Assembly (NCBI RefSeq): GCF_030254645.1
Contig: NZ_CP116346.1
Coordinates: 1,034,001-1,098,000 of the forward strand
Source of the DNA: Paucibacter sediminis
GTDB taxonomy: Bacteria; Pseudomonadota; Gammaproteobacteria; Burkholderiales; Burkholderiaceae_C
Direction: 5' to 3'
Length of the DNA: 64,000 bases
This document shows, one piece after another, positions 29,241-37,888 of the stretch. The notes under the pieces are model-generated. The model did not search any database. It was not told the DNA's origin and worked only from the letters and a program-made list of their open reading frames with translations. How positions within the stretch are numbered: position 1 is the first letter of the stretch; the number at the start of each line of letters is the position of its first letter. A program made the translations under genes and the position numbers.

Positions 29241-32200
29241 TTCACCGGCCGCTCGCGCGAGCCCGCCATCTGCAGCGCGCCGGTGGCCAGCCATTCGGCC
29301 AGCGGGCGCTGGCGCCAGGCGCGCAGCTCCTCGTCCGACGCGGCGCTGGCGCTCACCACCCCCAGCCAGCCGTTGCGGCCGGCGCGCTTGACGGCATAGA
29401 GCGCCGCATCGGCCACGTCGATGACGCTGGACCAGTCGAGCGCGCGCGCATGCGCCGGCGCCAGCGGGAAGCAGGCAAAGCCCACCGAGCAGGTCTTGTG
29501 CAGCAGGCTGCCGTCGTCCAGCACAAAGGGGCGGTCCGCCACCATGGCGCGGGCGCGCTCGGCCAGCTCGGCGGCATGGTGGCGCGAGGTGGCGCGCGCC
29601 ACGATCAGGAACTCCTCGCCGCCCCAGCGCACCAGGTAGTCGGCATCGCGGAACACCGACAACAGACGGCCGCGCATCTGCTGCAGCACCGCGTCGCCGG
29701 CGGAATGGCCATGCTGGTCGTTGACCTGCTTGAAGTGATCCACGTCGACCAGGAAGAACAGCAGGTCGGCGTCGTCGTGCAGGGGCGCGCCATGCTGCTG
29801 ATGGCCCTCGTGGCGGCGGATCGCCAGCGCCACGTCGGCCTCGATGTGCTGGGCCAGGAAGCGGCGGTTGCGCAGGCCGGTGAGCGGATCGGTGAGGCTG
29901 GATTCGCGCATCGCCTGCGAGAGGTTTTCCAGCGCCAGGGTGCGCTCGCGCACCTTGGCCTCCAGCGCCAGCTGCTGGCGCTGCAGATAGCCGGTGCGCC
30001 ATTGCACCAGCGCATAGACCAGCCCGCCCAGCAGCAGCACCGCCAGGGCGCGCGCCCACCAGGTCTGCCACCAGGTGGGCCGCACATGCACCGGCAGGCT
30101 CAGCTCCTGCGCGCTCCAGTCGCCCACGCGGTTGCTGCCGCGCACCTTGAGCAGGTAGTCGCCGGGGCTCAGATTGCTGTAGCTGGCGACGCGGAAATCG
30201 GCATCGGTGTCGACCCAGTCGGCGTCCAGCCCCTGCAGCTGGTAGCGGTAGCGGTTGCGTGCCGGGTTGCTGTAGTCCAGCGCCGCGAACTCCAGGCTGA
30301 AGCCGCGCTCGCCGGGCGCCAGGGTCAGGCCTTGCGCCACGGTGGCCAGGGGGCGGCGCTCGCCATCCACGCGCAGCTCGGTGGGCACCACCGGCGGCGC
30401 ATAGGCCCAGCGCTTGAAGCGCCCGGGCTCCACCACCAGCAGCCCCTTGTTGCCGCCATAGGCCAGCCGCCCGTCGGCCAGCTGGGCATAGGCGCGGAAC
30501 CAGCCGGTGCCGATGTCGGCACCATCCGCCGGGCTGAGCTCGTAATAGCGGCCATCGGCCGGATCGAAGACGGCGCGATGCGTCCAGATGCGGCCATCGG
30601 CATCGGCCAGCAGATTGGCGCCGAAGCCGCGCCCGCCAAAGCCATGGCGCTCGGCCACGCGCTCGAAGCTCGCCAGCCGGCCGTCCCAGGCCTGCAGCCG
30701 GTGCAGGCCCGCGGCCGTATCGATCCAGAGCCGCTGCTGCGCGTCCACCAGCAGGCCCAGCACCGATTTGCTGGCCAGGCCCGCCTCCGGCTTGGCGACG
30801 ATGGGCTGCAGCTCGCGCGCGCCCGCCGCCACCCGGTAGAGGCCGCTCTCGCCGCCCACCCAGAGGCTGGCATCGGGCATCTCCACCAGCGCGTTGACAT
30901 CGCCGCTGAGGGTCTGGCCGCCGGCCAGCTGCACGCGCTCGAGCCCGCGCGCACCCGGATCGTGCCGGTACAGGCCGTCCTGCGTGCCGATCCAGATCGC
31001 GCCGTCGCGGCTGGCGCGCAGACAGCGCGCCCGGCCCTTGCCGGCGCTGTGCACGCTCAGCAGCTCGCGCCGCGGGCTGAATTCATAGACGGCGGTATCG
31101 GTGCCCACCCAGACCCCGCCATCCAGCGCCTGCGCCAGGCCGCCCACGCGCCCGCCCTGGAAGCGCCCGGCCACGCCATGCTGCGGCCGGATCGCGCCGA
31201 TCACGCGCAGCTGCGCATCCATCACCGCCACGCCGCGCTCGTTGGTGCCGACCCAGATCTCGCCCTCGCGGGTCTGCAGCAGGCTGCGCACATCGGCCTC
31301 GCCGAACACGCTCGCGGCGTCGGCATCGGCGCGTCGCACCCAGAGCCCGGTGGCCGCCGGGTTGTGGCGCTGCAGGCCACCGCCATAGCTGCCCACCCAG
31401 ATCCAGCCGGCGGCGTCGCGCAGCAGCACGCGCACATCGTTGGCGGCCAGGCCCCAGGGGCGTGCGTCGTCGTGGCGCAGCTGCTTGAGCAGGGCGCCGT
31501 CCTGCACCGCGCGCAGCTCCAGGCCGGTGGCGCTGGCCACCCAGACCTCGGTGTCGTTGAGCGCCGCCAGCGCATAGACCGAGCTGGACTTGCTGCCGCC
31601 CTGGCCGGCGGGCGCACGCGCCAGCCAGCGGCCGGCGCCGCTGACGGGATCCACGATGGCCAGTTCGCCCTGCTGGGTGCCGACCCAGAGGCGGCCGTCG
31701 GGCGCCTCGGCCAGCATCGAGATGATCTTGCCCGCCAGCTGCTGCGGCTGCGCCGCATCGGAGAACACCGGCTCGAAGCGCTGCCCGCCCGGGCTCAGCC
31801 GCGCCAGCCCGTTCCAGGTGCCGGCCCAGAGCTGGCCGCGCCGGTCCAGGTAGAGGCTCTGGATGCGGTCGTCGGGAATGCCGCCGCCGGCGCGGTTGAA
31901 ATGCTGGAACACCGCCTTGGCGGGATCGACGCGGTCCAGCCCGCCGCCGATGGTGCCGACCCAGATGCTGCCATCGCGGTCCTGCGCCAGCGCCCGCACC
32001 GTGCCGGGGGCGAGCGACTTGGGATCGGCGGCATTGCTGCGGTAGAAGGTCCAGCGATCGGCCGCGGGGTCGTAGAGGCCCAGGCCATCGCTTTCGGTGC
32101 CCACCCACAGCCGGCCATCGCGCGCCGCCAGGATGGAGCGGACGAAGCTGGTGCCGAGCTGGCGGCGCTGCTCGTTGTGCATGGCCACCGACTTGACTTG

Positions 32201-32407
32201 ATAGCCATCAAAGCGCACCAGGCCGACGCTGGTGCCGACCCAGATGAAGCCGCTGCCGTCCTGGGCGATCGCCGACACCACGCCGTCGGCGATCGAGCCG
32301 GCATCGCCCACCGAATCGAAGCGCGGCTCCGCCAGCAGCGGCTGCTGCGCCGCCGCCGGGCCGCACAGCAGGCACAGAAACCACAGGATCAAGGCGCGCC
32401 CGAGCAT
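29237..32407 (-). CDS. Beta-propeller (Reg_prop) sensor diguanylate cyclase
   Basis: A 1056-residue membrane cyclase. A signal peptide (LILWFLCLLCGPAAAQQ) leads to about 700 residues of repeated two-component-regulator propeller blades (recurring xxGxxWVGT and GRLWVGT motifs), then a Y_Y_Y domain (RYRYQLQGLDADWVDT), one TM helix (WARALAVLLLGGLVYALVQW, about 775), a coiled linker and a GGDEF domain with GGEEF near 930. RDAD, five residues before it, is an intact RxxD I-site. The periplasmic propeller should bind a ligand, possibly a carbohydrate. It converges on another cyclase gene with a 4-nt overlap. Confidence 0.93.
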   Translation of the reverse strand: MLGRALILWFLCLLCGPAAAQQPLLAEPRFDSVGDAGSIADGVVSAIAQDGSGFIWVGTSVGLVRFDGYQVKSVAMHNEQRRQLGTSFVRSILAARDGRLWVGTESDGLGLYDPAADRWTFYRSNAADPKSLAPGTVRALAQDRDGSIWVGTIGGGLDRVDPAKAVFQHFNRAGGGIPDDRIQSLYLDRRGQLWAGTWNGLARLSPGGQRFEPVFSDAAQPQQLAGKIISMLAEAPDGRLWVGTQQGELAIVDPVSGAGRWLARAPAGQGGSKSSSVYALAALNDTEVWVASATGLELRAVQDGALLKQLRHDDARPWGLAANDVRVLLRDAAGWIWVGSYGGGLQRHNPAATGLWVRRADADAASVFGEADVRSLLQTREGEIWVGTNERGVAVMDAQLRVIGAIRPQHGVAGRFQGGRVGGLAQALDGGVWVGTDTAVYEFSPRRELLSVHSAGKGRARCLRASRDGAIWIGTQDGLYRHDPGARGLERVQLAGGQTLSGDVNALVEMPDASLWVGGESGLYRVAAGARELQPIVAKPEAGLASKSVLGLLVDAQQRLWIDTAAGLHRLQAWDGRLASFERVAERHGFGGRGFGANLLADADGRIWTHRAVFDPADGRYYELSPADGADIGTGWFRAYAQLADGRLAYGGNKGLLVVEPGRFKRWAYAPPVVPTELRVDGERRPLATVAQGLTLAPGERGFSLEFAALDYSNPARNRYRYQLQGLDADWVDTDADFRVASYSNLSPGDYLLKVRGSNRVGDWSAQELSLPVHVRPTWWQTWWARALAVLLLGGLVYALVQWRTGYLQRQQLALEAKVRERTLALENLSQAMRESSLTDPLTGLRNRRFLAQHIEADVALAIRRHEGHQQHGAPLHDDADLLFFLVDVDHFKQVNDQHGHSAGDAVLQQMRGRLLSVFRDADYLVRWGGEEFLIVARATSRHHAAELAERARAMVADRPFVLDDGSLLHKTCSVGFACFPLAPAHARALDWSSVIDVADAALYAVKRAGRNGWLGVVSASAASDEELRAWRQRPLAEWLATGALQMAGSRERPVN

Positions 32408-32472
32408 GCCGCGATATTAGCGGCCCGCGGCGCCACCCAGGCAGTGCAACGCGGCCGGGGTCAGTTCTTGCC

Positions 32473-33453
32473 TTACTTGGCCAGAGGCTTGGTGATGGCG
32501 TCGATGCGTTCCAGCACTTCCGGCGTCAGCTTGGGCGCCAGCGCCAGGGCGGCCAGGTTGTCCTGCAGCTGGCTGAGCTTGCTGGCGCCCAGGATCACGG
32601 TGGAGACATGCGGGTTGTGGTTGGCCCAGGCGATCGCCAGCTGCGCCACATTGCCGCCCAGCTCGGCGGCCAGCTTCTCCAGCTCGGCCACCGCGGCGTT
32701 CTTGGCGGCGTCCTGCAGCTGCTCGCGCATCCAGGCCATGTTCTCCAGCGAACCACGGCTGCCCTCCGGAATGCCGGCCTTGTACTTGCCGGTCAGCAGG
32801 CCCGAGGCCAGCGGGCTCCAGGTGGTGAGGCCCAGGCCCAGGTCCTCGTACAGGCGCGCGTACTCCTGCTCGACGCGCTGGCGGTGGAACAGGTGGTACT
32901 GCGGCTGCTCCATCACCGGCTTGTGCAGGTGGTGGCGCTCGGCGATCTCCCAGGCGGCGCGGATGTCGGCGGCCGACCATTCGCTGGTGCCCCAGTAGAG
33001 CGCCTTGCCCTGGGTGATCATGTCGCTCATCGCGCGCACCGTCTCCTCGATCGGCGTGTGCGGATCGGGGCGGTGGCAGTAGACCAGGTCGATGAAGTCC
33101 AGGCCCAGGCGCGCGAGCGAGCCGTCGATCGCCTGCATCAGGTACTTGCGGTTGAGCGTGTCCTTGGCATTGACGGTATTGGCCTCGCGGCTGATGCCCC
33201 AGAAGAACTTGGTCGAGACGATGTAGGACAGGCGCGGCCATTTCAGCGCCTTGAAGGCCTCGCCCATCACCACCTCGCTCTTGCCCATGGCATAGACCTC
33301 GGCGTTGTCGAAGAAGTTCACACCGGCGTCGAAGGCGGCCGCCAGCATCTCGGTGGCGGCCTTGGTGTCGACCTGGTTGTGATAAGTGACCCAGGAGCCC
33401 AGCGAGAGCTCGGAGACTTTGAGGCCGCTGCGGCCCAGGCGACGGTATTGCAT
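32473..33453 (-). CDS. Aldo/keto reductase, Kv-beta-like
   Basis: A 326-residue NADPH-dependent aldo/keto reductase of the group related to voltage-gated potassium channel beta subunits and YghZ. The catalytic tetrad is visible as D49, Y54, K82 and H127, with the C-terminal cofactor-binding block [15 protein letters not shown]. The start [16 protein letters not shown] is typical. The substrate is unknown. It is divergent from the UbiH-family gene with a 102-bp spacer. Confidence 0.93.
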   Translation of the reverse strand: MQYRRLGRSGLKVSELSLGSWVTYHNQVDTKAATEMLAAAFDAGVNFFDNAEVYAMGKSEVVMGEAFKALKWPRLSYIVSTKFFWGISREANTVNAKDTLNRKYLMQAIDGSLARLGLDFIDLVYCHRPDPHTPIEETVRAMSDMITQGKALYWGTSEWSAADIRAAWEIAERHHLHKPVMEQPQYHLFHRQRVEQEYARLYEDLGLGLTTWSPLASGLLTGKYKAGIPEGSRGSLENMAWMREQLQDAAKNAAVAELEKLAAELGGNVAQLAIAWANHNPHVSTVILGASKLSQLQDNLAALALAPKLTPEVLERIDAITKPLAK

Positions 33454-33555
33454 ATGTTGGACTCCTATCGGGAAGGGCCAGAGCGTAGCGGACTCCCGCC
33501 GCTATAGTGGGCGGCGCACGGCAAAGCCCGCCGGCGTACTCCGAATTCATACGCT

Positions 33556-34803
33556 ATGCGCACCATGCCCACCGAAGCCAGCACGCCGACCCGCATGTCA
33601 CTCGCCGTGGTGGGCGCCGGGCCGGCCGGCCTGAGCCTGGCCCTGCTGGCCGCCCAGCTGCTGCCGGAGGCGGCCATCAGCCTGTTCGACGCACGGCCGC
33701 TGGAGCGCGATGTCTCGGGCGACCCGCGCACCCTCGCGCTCTCGCTGGGCAGCGTGCAGCTGCTGCAGCGCCTGGGCACCTGGCAGGCGGGCCAGGCCGC
33801 GCAGGCGCAGGCGATCCTGCAGGTGCAGGTGAGCCAGGCCCCACCCACGCTCAGCCACCCCTGGCTGTTCGGTGCCGGCGGCCAGCCCGAGGTCAGAATC
33901 AGCGCGCGCGAGCAGGGCGTGGAGCAGCTCGGCGCGGTGCTCAGCTACGGCCAGCTGGTGGCGCCGCTGCAGGCCGCCTGGCTGCAAGCCTGCGCGCGCG
34001 CGCCGCAGCGCCTGTCCGCGCGCTTCGGCCAGGGCGTGTCGGCCATCAAGCCTGAGGGATCGGGCGTGGAGATCGACGCCGGCGATGCCCATCTGGCCGA
34101 GCGCTTCGACCTTGCCGTGGTGGCCGAGGGCGGCGTGTTTGCCGAGCAGGCCCGCAAGGCGGTGGCGCGCGACTATGCGCAGAACGCCTGGGTCGGCACG
34201 GTGGAGCTGGACCCGGCCGCGCCGCCGGGCGTGGCCTACGAGCGCTTCACCCGCAACGGCCCGCTGGCCCTGCTGCCCCTGCCCGAGCGCGCCGGCCAGC
34301 GCCGCGCGGCCCTGGTCTGGTGCCTGCCGCAGGCCGAGGACGAGATCGGCACGCTCAGCGACGCGCAGCGCCTGGCGGTGCTCAACACCCTGCTGCCGCC
34401 GGGCCTGCCGCCGCTGCGCGGCATCGGCGCGCTGAAGTGCTTCCCGCTCGGCCTGAACGCCGAGCGCACCCTGGTGGAGGGCCGCGTGATCCGCATCGGC
34501 AATGCCGCCCAGACCCTGCACCCGGTGGCCGGCCAGGGGCTCAACCTGGGCCTGCGCGACGCCTATGCGCTGGTGCAGGCACTGCGCACGGAGGGCGCGA
34601 TCGACAGCGCGCTGCGCCGCGTGGAATGGCAGCGTGCGCCCGACCGCTGGAGCATGATCGCCGCCACCGATTTCCTGGCGCGCAGCTTCGCCTGGCGCTG
34701 GCCCGGCCTGCCGGGCGCACGCGGCCTGGCGCTGGCCGCGCTGCAGGCCGCCCCGCCGCTGAAGCGCGCGCTGGCGCGGCAGATGATGTTCGGAAGGCGC
34801 TGA
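33556..34803 (+). CDS. UbiH/UbiF-family FAD-dependent monooxygenase
   Basis: A 415-residue flavoprotein hydroxylase of the UbiH/Coq6 family, acting on ubiquinone precursors. It contains the FAD-binding GxGxxG (VVGAGPAGLSLALLA), the family motif DPRTLALSLGS and the second FAD motif IGNAAQTLHPVAGQGLNLGLRD. Which ring position it hydroxylates (UbiH, UbiF or UbiI role) cannot be told from sequence alone. An ATG four codons in (MPTEAS) is an alternative start. It ends just before the glycine riboswitch region. Confidence 0.9.
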   Translation: MRTMPTEASTPTRMSLAVVGAGPAGLSLALLAAQLLPEAAISLFDARPLERDVSGDPRTLALSLGSVQLLQRLGTWQAGQAAQAQAILQVQVSQAPPTLSHPWLFGAGGQPEVRISAREQGVEQLGAVLSYGQLVAPLQAAWLQACARAPQRLSARFGQGVSAIKPEGSGVEIDAGDAHLAERFDLAVVAEGGVFAEQARKAVARDYAQNAWVGTVELDPAAPPGVAYERFTRNGPLALLPLPERAGQRRAALVWCLPQAEDEIGTLSDAQRLAVLNTLLPPGLPPLRGIGALKCFPLGLNAERTLVEGRVIRIGNAAQTLHPVAGQGLNLGLRDAYALVQALRTEGAIDSALRRVEWQRAPDRWSMIAATDFLARSFAWRWPGLPGARGLALAALQAAPPLKRALARQMMFGRR

Positions 34804-34814
34804 GGCGGCCAAAA

Positions 34815-34830
34815 CAAGGGTTAACCCTTG
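34815..34830. promoter_or_regulatory. 16-bp perfect palindrome upstream of the glycine riboswitch
   Basis: CAAGGGTTAACCCTTG is a perfect 16-bp dyad 74 bp before the riboswitch. A TATAGT hexamer at 34838-34843 could be a -10 element, but no good -35 is seen at 16-18 bp. The palindrome would then overlap the promoter spacer, as an operator does. No T-run follows, so it is not a normal terminator of the upstream gene. Confidence 0.4.
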
Positions 34831-34903
34831 CCTCAGGTATAGTCATCAACTTCACCGCAAGACCGAGGTCGCCTGTCGACCGTCTTGCCGGCCACGAGCC
34901 CGA

Positions 34904-35100
34904 GCGACGTCGGGAGAGTCCGCGTGCCACCCGCGCGGCGCCGAAGGAGCAACCGCCCCGGAAACTCTCAGGCAAACGGACCGATGTCGCGGATGAACTC
35001 TGCAGAGTTGCCGGCTGCCTGACGTCCGCCGGTACGCCGAAGGAGCAAGTCTGGCCCCCGGGGGGCCGCACGAATCTCTCAGGTGTCAGCAACAGAGGGG
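34904..35100 (+). promoter_or_regulatory. Tandem glycine riboswitch
   Basis: Two glycine aptamers in tandem. Aptamer 1 (34904-34990) is closed by a 10-bp P1 (GCGACGTCGG with CCGATGTCGC, one wobble) and has the conserved CCGAAGGAGCAA and GAAACTCTCAGGCAAA segments. Aptamer 2 (34998-35097) is closed by CTCTG with CAGAG and repeats GCCGAAGGAGCAAG and GAATCTCTCAGGT. The linker is 7 nt. A strong bulged hairpin (35103-35128, CCACCG with CGGTGG plus GACG with CGTC) follows without a T-run, so control is more likely translational. It precedes the Liv-type binding protein gene by 61 nt. Confidence 0.93.
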
Positions 35101-35161
35101 GCGACGACCACCGCGGTCCGGTGGCGTCACTTGACCCACCGACGTCGACAAAAGAGATTTC

Positions 35162-36304
35162 ATGAAACCTACCCCATCACGCCTCGGCGGCATCGCCCTG
35201 GCCTGCCTCGCCATGTCCGCGCACGCAGCGGAGCCCCTCGTGGTCAAGATCGGCCATGTCGCCGCACTCAGCGGCCCCGCCTCACACCTCGGGCGTGACA
35301 ACGAAAGCGGTGTCCGCATGGCGATCGAGGAATTGAACGCCAAGGGTCTGCAGATCGGCGGCCGCCCGGCCCGCTTCGTGCTCCTGGCCGAGGACGACGC
35401 CGGCGACCCCAAGCAAGGCACTGCCGCGGCGCAGAAGCTCGTGGACAACAAGGTCAACGGCGTCGTCGGCCACCTGAATTCGGGCACCGCAATCCCTGCC
35501 GCGCGCATCTACGCCGACGCCGGCATCCCGCAGATTGCGCCGTCGGTGACGAACCCGCGCTACACCCGCCAGGGCTTCAAGACGACCTTCCGGATGGTCG
35601 CCGACGACGCCCAGCTCGGTGGCACGCTGGGCCGCTACGCTGCACAGACGCTGAAGGCGAAGACCGTTGCGGTCATCGACGACCGCACCGCCTATGGCCA
35701 GGGCGTTGCCAGCGAGTTCGAGAAGGCCGCGAAGGCCGCCGGCGCGACGATCGCCAAACGTGAGTTCACCAACGACAAGGCGACCGACTTCACGGGCATC
35801 CTCACCGGCATCAAGGCGGCCAAGCCCGACGTGATCTTCTACGGCGGCATGGACGCGGTGGCCGGCCCGATGCTGCGGCAGATGAAGCAGCTGGGCATCC
35901 AGTCGAAGTTCATGGGCGGCGACGGCATCTGCACCGCCGAGTTGCCCAAGCTGGCTTCGGGCCAGGTGCCCGACGGCCAAGTGGTCTGCGCGATCGCTGG
36001 TGGCGTTGACGCGGCACAGCGGCCGGCGCTCGACAAGTTCAAGGCCGACTTCAAGAAGAAGTTCGGCATCGAGGTCCAGATCTACTCGCCCTACACCTAC
36101 GATGCCACGAAGGTGATGGCCGAGGCGATGGTCAAGGCGGGATCGGCCGAACCGGCCAAGTACCTGCCGGTGCTACAGAAGATCAGCTACCCCGGCGTCA
36201 TCGGCACCGTCGCTTTCGACGAGAAGGGCGATATCAAGAACGGTGCACTGACGCTCTACACCTTCAACCGCGGACAGCGCGAGGAGCTCGGCGTCGTGCG
36301 CTGA
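35162..36304 (+). CDS. Branched-chain amino acid (Liv)-type ABC transporter substrate-binding protein
   Basis: A 380-residue periplasmic binding protein of the LivJ/LivK family. The signal peptide ends at about residue 23 (AMSAHAAEPL). The mature part starts VVKIGHVAALSGPASHLGRD, followed by GVVGHLNSGTAIPAARIYADAGIPQIAPSVTNP, typical of peripheral-binding type I proteins. No permease or ATPase gene is adjacent, so it must work with components encoded elsewhere. The glycine riboswitch upstream suggests that the ligand is glycine or a related small amino acid, not leucine. Codon choice (more GTC, TCG, ACG) seems slightly unlike the neighbours. Confidence 0.92.
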   Translation: MKPTPSRLGGIALACLAMSAHAAEPLVVKIGHVAALSGPASHLGRDNESGVRMAIEELNAKGLQIGGRPARFVLLAEDDAGDPKQGTAAAQKLVDNKVNGVVGHLNSGTAIPAARIYADAGIPQIAPSVTNPRYTRQGFKTTFRMVADDAQLGGTLGRYAAQTLKAKTVAVIDDRTAYGQGVASEFEKAAKAAGATIAKREFTNDKATDFTGILTGIKAAKPDVIFYGGMDAVAGPMLRQMKQLGIQSKFMGGDGICTAELPKLASGQVPDGQVVCAIAGGVDAAQRPALDKFKADFKKKFGIEVQIYSPYTYDATKVMAEAMVKAGSAEPAKYLPVLQKISYPGVIGTVAFDEKGDIKNGALTLYTFNRGQREELGVVR

Positions 36305-36316
36305 GCAGATGCGGGC

Positions 36317-36338
36317 GGCACGGTGGCCAGACCGTGCC
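36317..36338 (+). terminator. Hairpin after the solute-binding protein gene, no T-run
   Basis: GGCACGGT and ACCGTGCC pair over 8 bp with a 6-nt loop, 12 nt after the stop codon. No T-tract follows, so it may only be an mRNA 3'-end stabiliser or a weak terminator. The rest of 36339-36515 has no supported gene. Confidence 0.4.
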
Positions 36339-36515
36339 GGGCGAGCGCCTGCCCCCCCCGGCTCAGGCGCCCCGCCCTGCACGGCCTTCAACGGCCTGTC
36401 ATCAAGCGCCCCGACACTGGGGCCATGAACAATATTCAGGCCCAAACTCTCCATCAACTCCTGCAGACCACGCGGCAAGCCTGGCTGGGCCAGCCGCAGC
36501 CGGCGCAGGCGCGTC

Positions 36516-37070
36516 TCAGTAGCGCAGCTCCAGCAGCTCCCGCAGCGCGGCATTGATGTTCTTGCGCAGCGCGCCCTCGTTGGCCAGGCGCAGGCGCTCG
36601 TTCTGGTCCAGCATGGCGTCGCCGAACTCGGCCACATGCACGCTGCGCAGCTCGCGCTGGTAGAGCTTGTTGCCGCTGGCCTTGTCCAGCAGTTCATAGG
36701 CCATCGTCAGCGCCACGCGGGCGTCGCCCACCGCCACCGCGGGTTGCTCCAGCGCCAGCAGCGCGGCGCGCAGCTCGTAGCGGCCGCCCTGGGGCTGCGG
36801 CGCCAGCATGCCGGCGGCCTTGAGCGATTCCTGCAGCGCCACGCGCAGCGCCTCGTCGCCGATCTTGGAGCCCCACAGGCGGCCGGTCGGCTGGCCGCCC
36901 AGCACCTGGCCCAGCTGCACCTGCTGCTTGAGCGCCTCGGGCACCCAGCCGCGCAGCTGCAGGCCGTCGGCCACGCTCAGGCGCATGCCCTCGGGGTCGG
37001 CGGGCGTGCCGCAGCCGGCGAGCGCAAGACCTGCCCCCAGCAGGGCCAAGAGTGATGTGCGGCGTTGCAT
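36516..37070 (-). CDS. Hypothetical lipoprotein
   Basis: A 184-residue lipoprotein of unknown function. The signal peptide has a clear lipobox (LALAGCG) with the lipidated Cys near residue 20. The mature part is an alpha/beta domain including LWGSKIGDEALRVALQESLKAAGML and RYELRAALLALEQP, a layout reminiscent of small outer-membrane accessory lipoproteins, but no family is certain. The ATG at 37070 has a GAGGAG Shine-Dalgarno. It is 14 nt downstream of the nitrilase-family gene and so probably belongs to the yhdP transcript. Confidence 0.8.
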   Translation of the reverse strand: MQRRTSLLALLGAGLALAGCGTPADPEGMRLSVADGLQLRGWVPEALKQQVQLGQVLGGQPTGRLWGSKIGDEALRVALQESLKAAGMLAPQPQGGRYELRAALLALEQPAVAVGDARVALTMAYELLDKASGNKLYQRELRSVHVAEFGDAMLDQNERLRLANEGALRKNINAALRELLELRY

Positions 37071-37084
37071 GGCGTGCTCCTCGA

Positions 37085-37888
37085 TCAAAGTCGGCGGTGT
37101 TGCAGGGCCGGCAGCTGGGCGCGCAGGGCGGCCATGCGCGGCGCGTCCAGCTCAGCGATGGCCAGGCCCTCGCCCTCAGGCAGGCAGGCGAGCACCTCGC
37201 CCCAGGGATCGACGATCATGCTGTGGCCCCAGGTGCGGCGGCCGTTGGGATGCGTGCCGCCCTGGGCCGGCGCGATCACATAGGCGAGGTTCTCCACCGC
37301 GCGAGCGCGCAAGAGCAGCTCCCAATGCTTCTGGCCGGTGGTGTAGGTGAAGGCCGCGGGCACGGCCAGCAGGTCGCAGGGGCCACCCACGCCCATGGCA
37401 CGGTAAAGCTCGGGAAAGCGCAGGTCGTAGCAGACCGAGAGCCCGAGCTTGAGCGGCCCGGCCTGCAGCGTCACCGGCGCGTCGCCAGGCTCGAGCACGC
37501 GGCCCTCGTCATAGCGCTCGCGGCCATTGTCGAAACAGAACAGGTGCAGCTTGTCGTAGCGCGCCGCGCGACGGCCGTCCGGGGCATAGACGCAGCAGGC
37601 ATTGCGCACCTTGTCGGCCCGCGCGCTGCGTATCGGCAGGGTGCCGCCGATCACCCACAGGCCCAGCTCGTGCGCCGCCTGGCTCAGCATGGCCTGGATC
37701 GGGCCCTCGCCATCGGCCTCGGCGATGGCTAACTTGTCGGCGTCGGCCGTGCCCATCAGGCAGAAATACTCGGGCAGGGCCACCAGCTCGGCGCCCTGGG
37801 CGCGGGCGGCCTCCATCCAATGGCGCGCACGCGCCAGATTGGCCGCCACCTCGGGGCCCGAGACCATCTGTATCGCTGCCAGCTTCAT
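37085..37888 (-). CDS. Carbon-nitrogen hydrolase (Nit1/deaminated glutathione amidase type)
   Basis: A 267-residue nitrilase-superfamily amidase. The Glu-Lys-Cys triad is visible: Glu in LVALPEYFCLMG, Lys in RYDKLHLFCFD and Cys in LSVCYDLRFPELYRAM. The length and sequence fit the Nit1/YbeM branch that repairs deaminated glutathione. The ATG at 37888 overlaps the yhdP stop (ATGA), so the two are coupled; yhdP and a nit gene next to glnE is a common arrangement in Burkholderiales (family knowledge). Confidence 0.92.
   Translation of the reverse strand: MKLAAIQMVSGPEVAANLARARHWMEAARAQGAELVALPEYFCLMGTADADKLAIAEADGEGPIQAMLSQAAHELGLWVIGGTLPIRSARADKVRNACCVYAPDGRRAARYDKLHLFCFDNGRERYDEGRVLEPGDAPVTLQAGPLKLGLSVCYDLRFPELYRAMGVGGPCDLLAVPAAFTYTTGQKHWELLLRARAVENLAYVIAPAQGGTHPNGRRTWGHSMIVDPWGEVLACLPEGEGLAIAELDAPRMAALRAQLPALQHRRL

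Noticed and set aside
29150-32998. Very long plus-strand open frame (over 1200 codons) opposite the propeller GGDEF gene
   Set aside because: It is antisense to a gene with clear domains; its translation is rich in His, Gln, Ala and Arg, as expected from the complement of a high-GC gene, and shows no motif.
36425-36556. Small ORF of 43 codons between the Liv-type gene and the lipoprotein
   Set aside because: No ribosome binding site, Ala/Pro/Gln-rich tail, and its end overlaps the 3' end of the lipoprotein gene on the other strand.
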